Shown here: positions 61,764-64,000 of the stretch, piece after piece
Position numbering within the stretch: the stretch's first letter is position 1
Layout of the letters: each line of letters opens with the position of its first letter
DNA from: Mimachlamys varia
Taxonomy: Eukaryota; Mollusca; Bivalvia; Pectinida; Pectinidae
Length of the DNA: 64,000 nucleotides
Reading direction: 5' to 3'
NCBI GenBank assembly: GCA_947623455.1
Contig: OX392534.1
Location: 11,232,001-11,296,000, forward strand
Position numbers and translations under genes: made by a program
The notes under the pieces: model-generated
The model's database searches: none
Told to the model about the DNA's origin: nothing
What the model saw: the letters and a program-made list of their open reading frames with translations, nothing else

Positions 61764-62179
61764 AAAAAGAAAAAAACATCTGCGTTCTAAAACGACCCCT
61801 CCGGCGTAAAATTCGTTAAAGAAATGAAAGTTGTCTGGCACATTGCGTAATATTTCCCGCGCTTTTGTATTTAGCCAATCAAAGTGCGCACGGTTTCGGT
61901 AATTTTCCATTGATTGATCAACAAGGTGAAGGTAATTGATTTTAACGTAAACATCTCAAAGGGGCGGAGCTATGGTACAAGAAACTATCAAATAAACCAT
62001 AATAATTTTGTTTCAGAAACTCCTGTCTCGGGATCAGCCCTTGGAAGTGTTTCAAAATGTCCACGGTTTATCCAATGCAAACCAAATGAAACATATATGA
62101 TAAATAACAAGAAAACAAATGATAGACAGCTATGTCGGACATGTATTTCTACAAAAGAGCAAATACTTACCACCATGTG

Positions 62180-62471
62180 TTAAAGGCCCAATATACGTAA
62201 CTTAAGGAAATTTTTCGTCAATCTGAACAATTCTGAAAAAATCCAGTTGATAACCATGCAAAAATAAGCCTAAAACCAAGTAAACCGGAGCGGTAACTAA
62301 CAAGAAACTCCTGACAGAAAAATCCAAAGAATTGAAAATAATTCAGGTGGGGCCCACTTCAACAACAAGCCGAATTTAAGACAGTCAAAATGGTCGCGTG
62401 TTTACAAATACCAAGATTCAACTGATTTTCGCATCAAGTTTTGCCGAAAGTTACGTACATTGGACCTTTAA
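62180..62471. mobile_element. MITE with TTAAAGG termini
   Basis: Left end TTAAAGGCCCAATATACGTA, right end TACGTACATTGGACCTTTAA: imperfect inverted repeats of about 24 bp with TTAA at both outer edges. About 290 bp, no coding capacity. TTAA ends recall piggyBac targets, but the inner bases do not match its usual CCC start, so the superfamily is open. Confidence 0.85.
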
Positions 62472-63784
62472 ATACATTTTAGTGTATATATCATACCTTT
62501 TATTCATCTTTCATACCGATTATAAACCATACCGAAGTCAATGTATGGGACACATAAGCATTGATACATAGTGTACATACATGTATACAACCAATGAACC
62601 ATGCTGTATAAGGTAATGTTAAGAACCATCGCCACAAAACATATTCTGTGTTATCAAATGAACAGAATCAAAGCACCTTGATAACATAGTAATGTATGTA
62701 TACAGAAGTCTGCTGGTGCAACCATTGAAAAGGCCTTATCTTGCAGCCGCCACATACACATTATCTGGCTAGTTTCACTAGTTGCACTAACAAGCTTCCG
62801 TAGCAAAGCTTTGATCAGTTTAAATAGGAAATTACTATTGATTTACATGCTTTAGGAAAAACGTATCTCATTTTTTTATTGCTCAAAACGCGAATCTACT
62901 ATGTAATTTGCGATTGACTGCAGATCCACAAAAAATAGACTTTGGTGGCAATTCAGTTAAATTTGATACGTTATTTTGTCACCATTGACAATATCAAGTA
63001 TTGTATGCCGTCTTCAGATGGTTGTGTTTAATGAAGGACTAACAAGATAAAGAGTTCTGGCATTAACATCAAGAATCTTGGCGTTGCCGGAAAAAATCAA
63101 AACGATATTCCACGGAATTAGGCATTACTGTTTATTGGGTTTCGTGTGGCGAACACGAAGAAATAAAGCTCGTACGACTCGCCGAACAAATTGTGTGCGT
63201 GAAGGTCGTTCTGGTATGTCATTTGGGGAATAAAAATCGTTAGAAATCCTGCATCTGAATAGATACCGTGATCAAGGAAATCGTCCTTTCCAGTCCATTA
63301 TGGCTGACAATTGCTTCCCGTCTAACCTGTTGCCAACTTCCTGAAGACGAAGGTCATTTCCTCTACTAGTTGGGCCACTCCGATAAGCTTGCCCCTAACG
63401 GCCAAATCCAATGATTTTCCTGAATAAAACGATGGAAACTAATTATATTATCGAGTCGAGAGGGGGGAACATGCGAGGCCCTCACCTTAACGCATTCCAT
63501 TTTAGCTGTATATACTTCCTATAGGGTTTTTCAACGGATCTGCAAGTACATTTCGCCCTCTATCGTACGTGATGTTATCCAGGAGCACGTGCGAACATCC
63601 TGTGTTTTCCGACAGTAAAGTGCTAGAGGACAGATGATAAGAATGAGTTTAAGGATGGTGATTAATTCTATAGCACTGACCATATCACAACCGACATGAA
63701 TTATGCATTGTAACAGAAAAAATAGAATGTACATTCCCTGTATATACACATGTACATAATGTAAATGATTTTTGTACTTTGCAA
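62472..63784. other. Unassigned sequence
   Basis: No repeat family or exon recognised. Confidence 0.3.
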
Positions 63785-63785
63785 C

Positions 63786-63990
63786 AGTTGTGAGTTCTTA
63801 TACTACATGTAGTATATATGTATTCATGGCTGTTGTGAGTTCTTATACTACATGTAGTATATATATGTATTCATGGCAGTTGTTAGTTCTTATACTACAT
63901 GTAGTATATATATGTATTCATGGCAGTTGTTAGCTCTAAAGAGTATTTATGACATTTGTTAGTTCTTATGCGTATATATGACATTTAGTT
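63786..63990 (+). repeat. 45-47 bp minisatellite at the window edge
   Basis: GTTGTGAGTTCTTATACTAC starts at 63787 and 63832, and a GTTGTTAG variant at 63879. Each unit holds the palindrome ACTACATGTAGT followed by a TA run of varying length. It decays into a shorter TATGACATTTGTTAGTTCTT form and may continue past the window. Confidence 0.9.
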
Positions 63991-64000
63991 CTTATGCGTA

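Noticed and set aside
1..64000. Prokaryotic operons, phage or plasmid features
   Set aside because: No ribosome-binding-site-led gene strings, no coding density and no terminators; intron-like structure, SINEs and minisatellites indicate animal nuclear DNA.

Overview
This window looks like nuclear DNA from a lophotrochozoan animal, most likely a bivalve mollusc. That is an inference from composition and repeats: it is AT-rich, has GT-AG introns of 14-30 kb, tRNA-derived SINEs, many small inverted-repeat transposons and very abundant minisatellites. I see no bacterial, viral or organellar genes, no intact transposase or reverse transcriptase, and no convincing single-exon gene. Nearly every long open reading frame lies in a tandem repeat.

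One gene can be supported, on the + strand. Exon 1 (4289-4396, starting at an ATG), exon 2 (34329-34448) and exon 3 (48906-48979) each end in a good splice donor, and exons 2 and 3 follow good acceptors. Their phases join into one open frame of 100 codons plus two bases. The product starts as a basic, Ser-rich, probably disordered protein that I do not recognise. The 3' end is probably outside the window or in exons I cannot identify.

Most of the rest is read as introns of this gene. Intron 1 (about 30 kb) holds SINEs, foldback elements, 71-bp, 44-bp and about 145-bp tandem repeats, and a cluster of inverted-repeat elements filled with a palindromic 21/22-bp repeat (25.75-27.44 kb), one of which is split by a Tigger-like element. 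Intron 2 (about 14.5 kb) holds 75-, 74- and 64-bp minisatellites, small MITEs, SINEs and a dispersed repeat that carries a hammerhead ribozyme motif. The sequence after exon 3 is dominated by a 37-bp minisatellite, apparently seeded from the exon 3 splice junction, and a 6.1-kb array of a 42-bp unit. Further short arrays, dispersed repeats and a MITE fill the last 7 kb.

The most interesting points are the hammerhead ribozyme motif with an intact core at 37198-37241 and its decayed relatives, the array-carrying inverted-repeat family with a nested insertion at 25.75-27.44 kb, and the minisatellite derived from an exon/intron boundary at 49.0-50.5 kb. All calls come from reading the sequence by eye; no alignment, folding program or database search was run.
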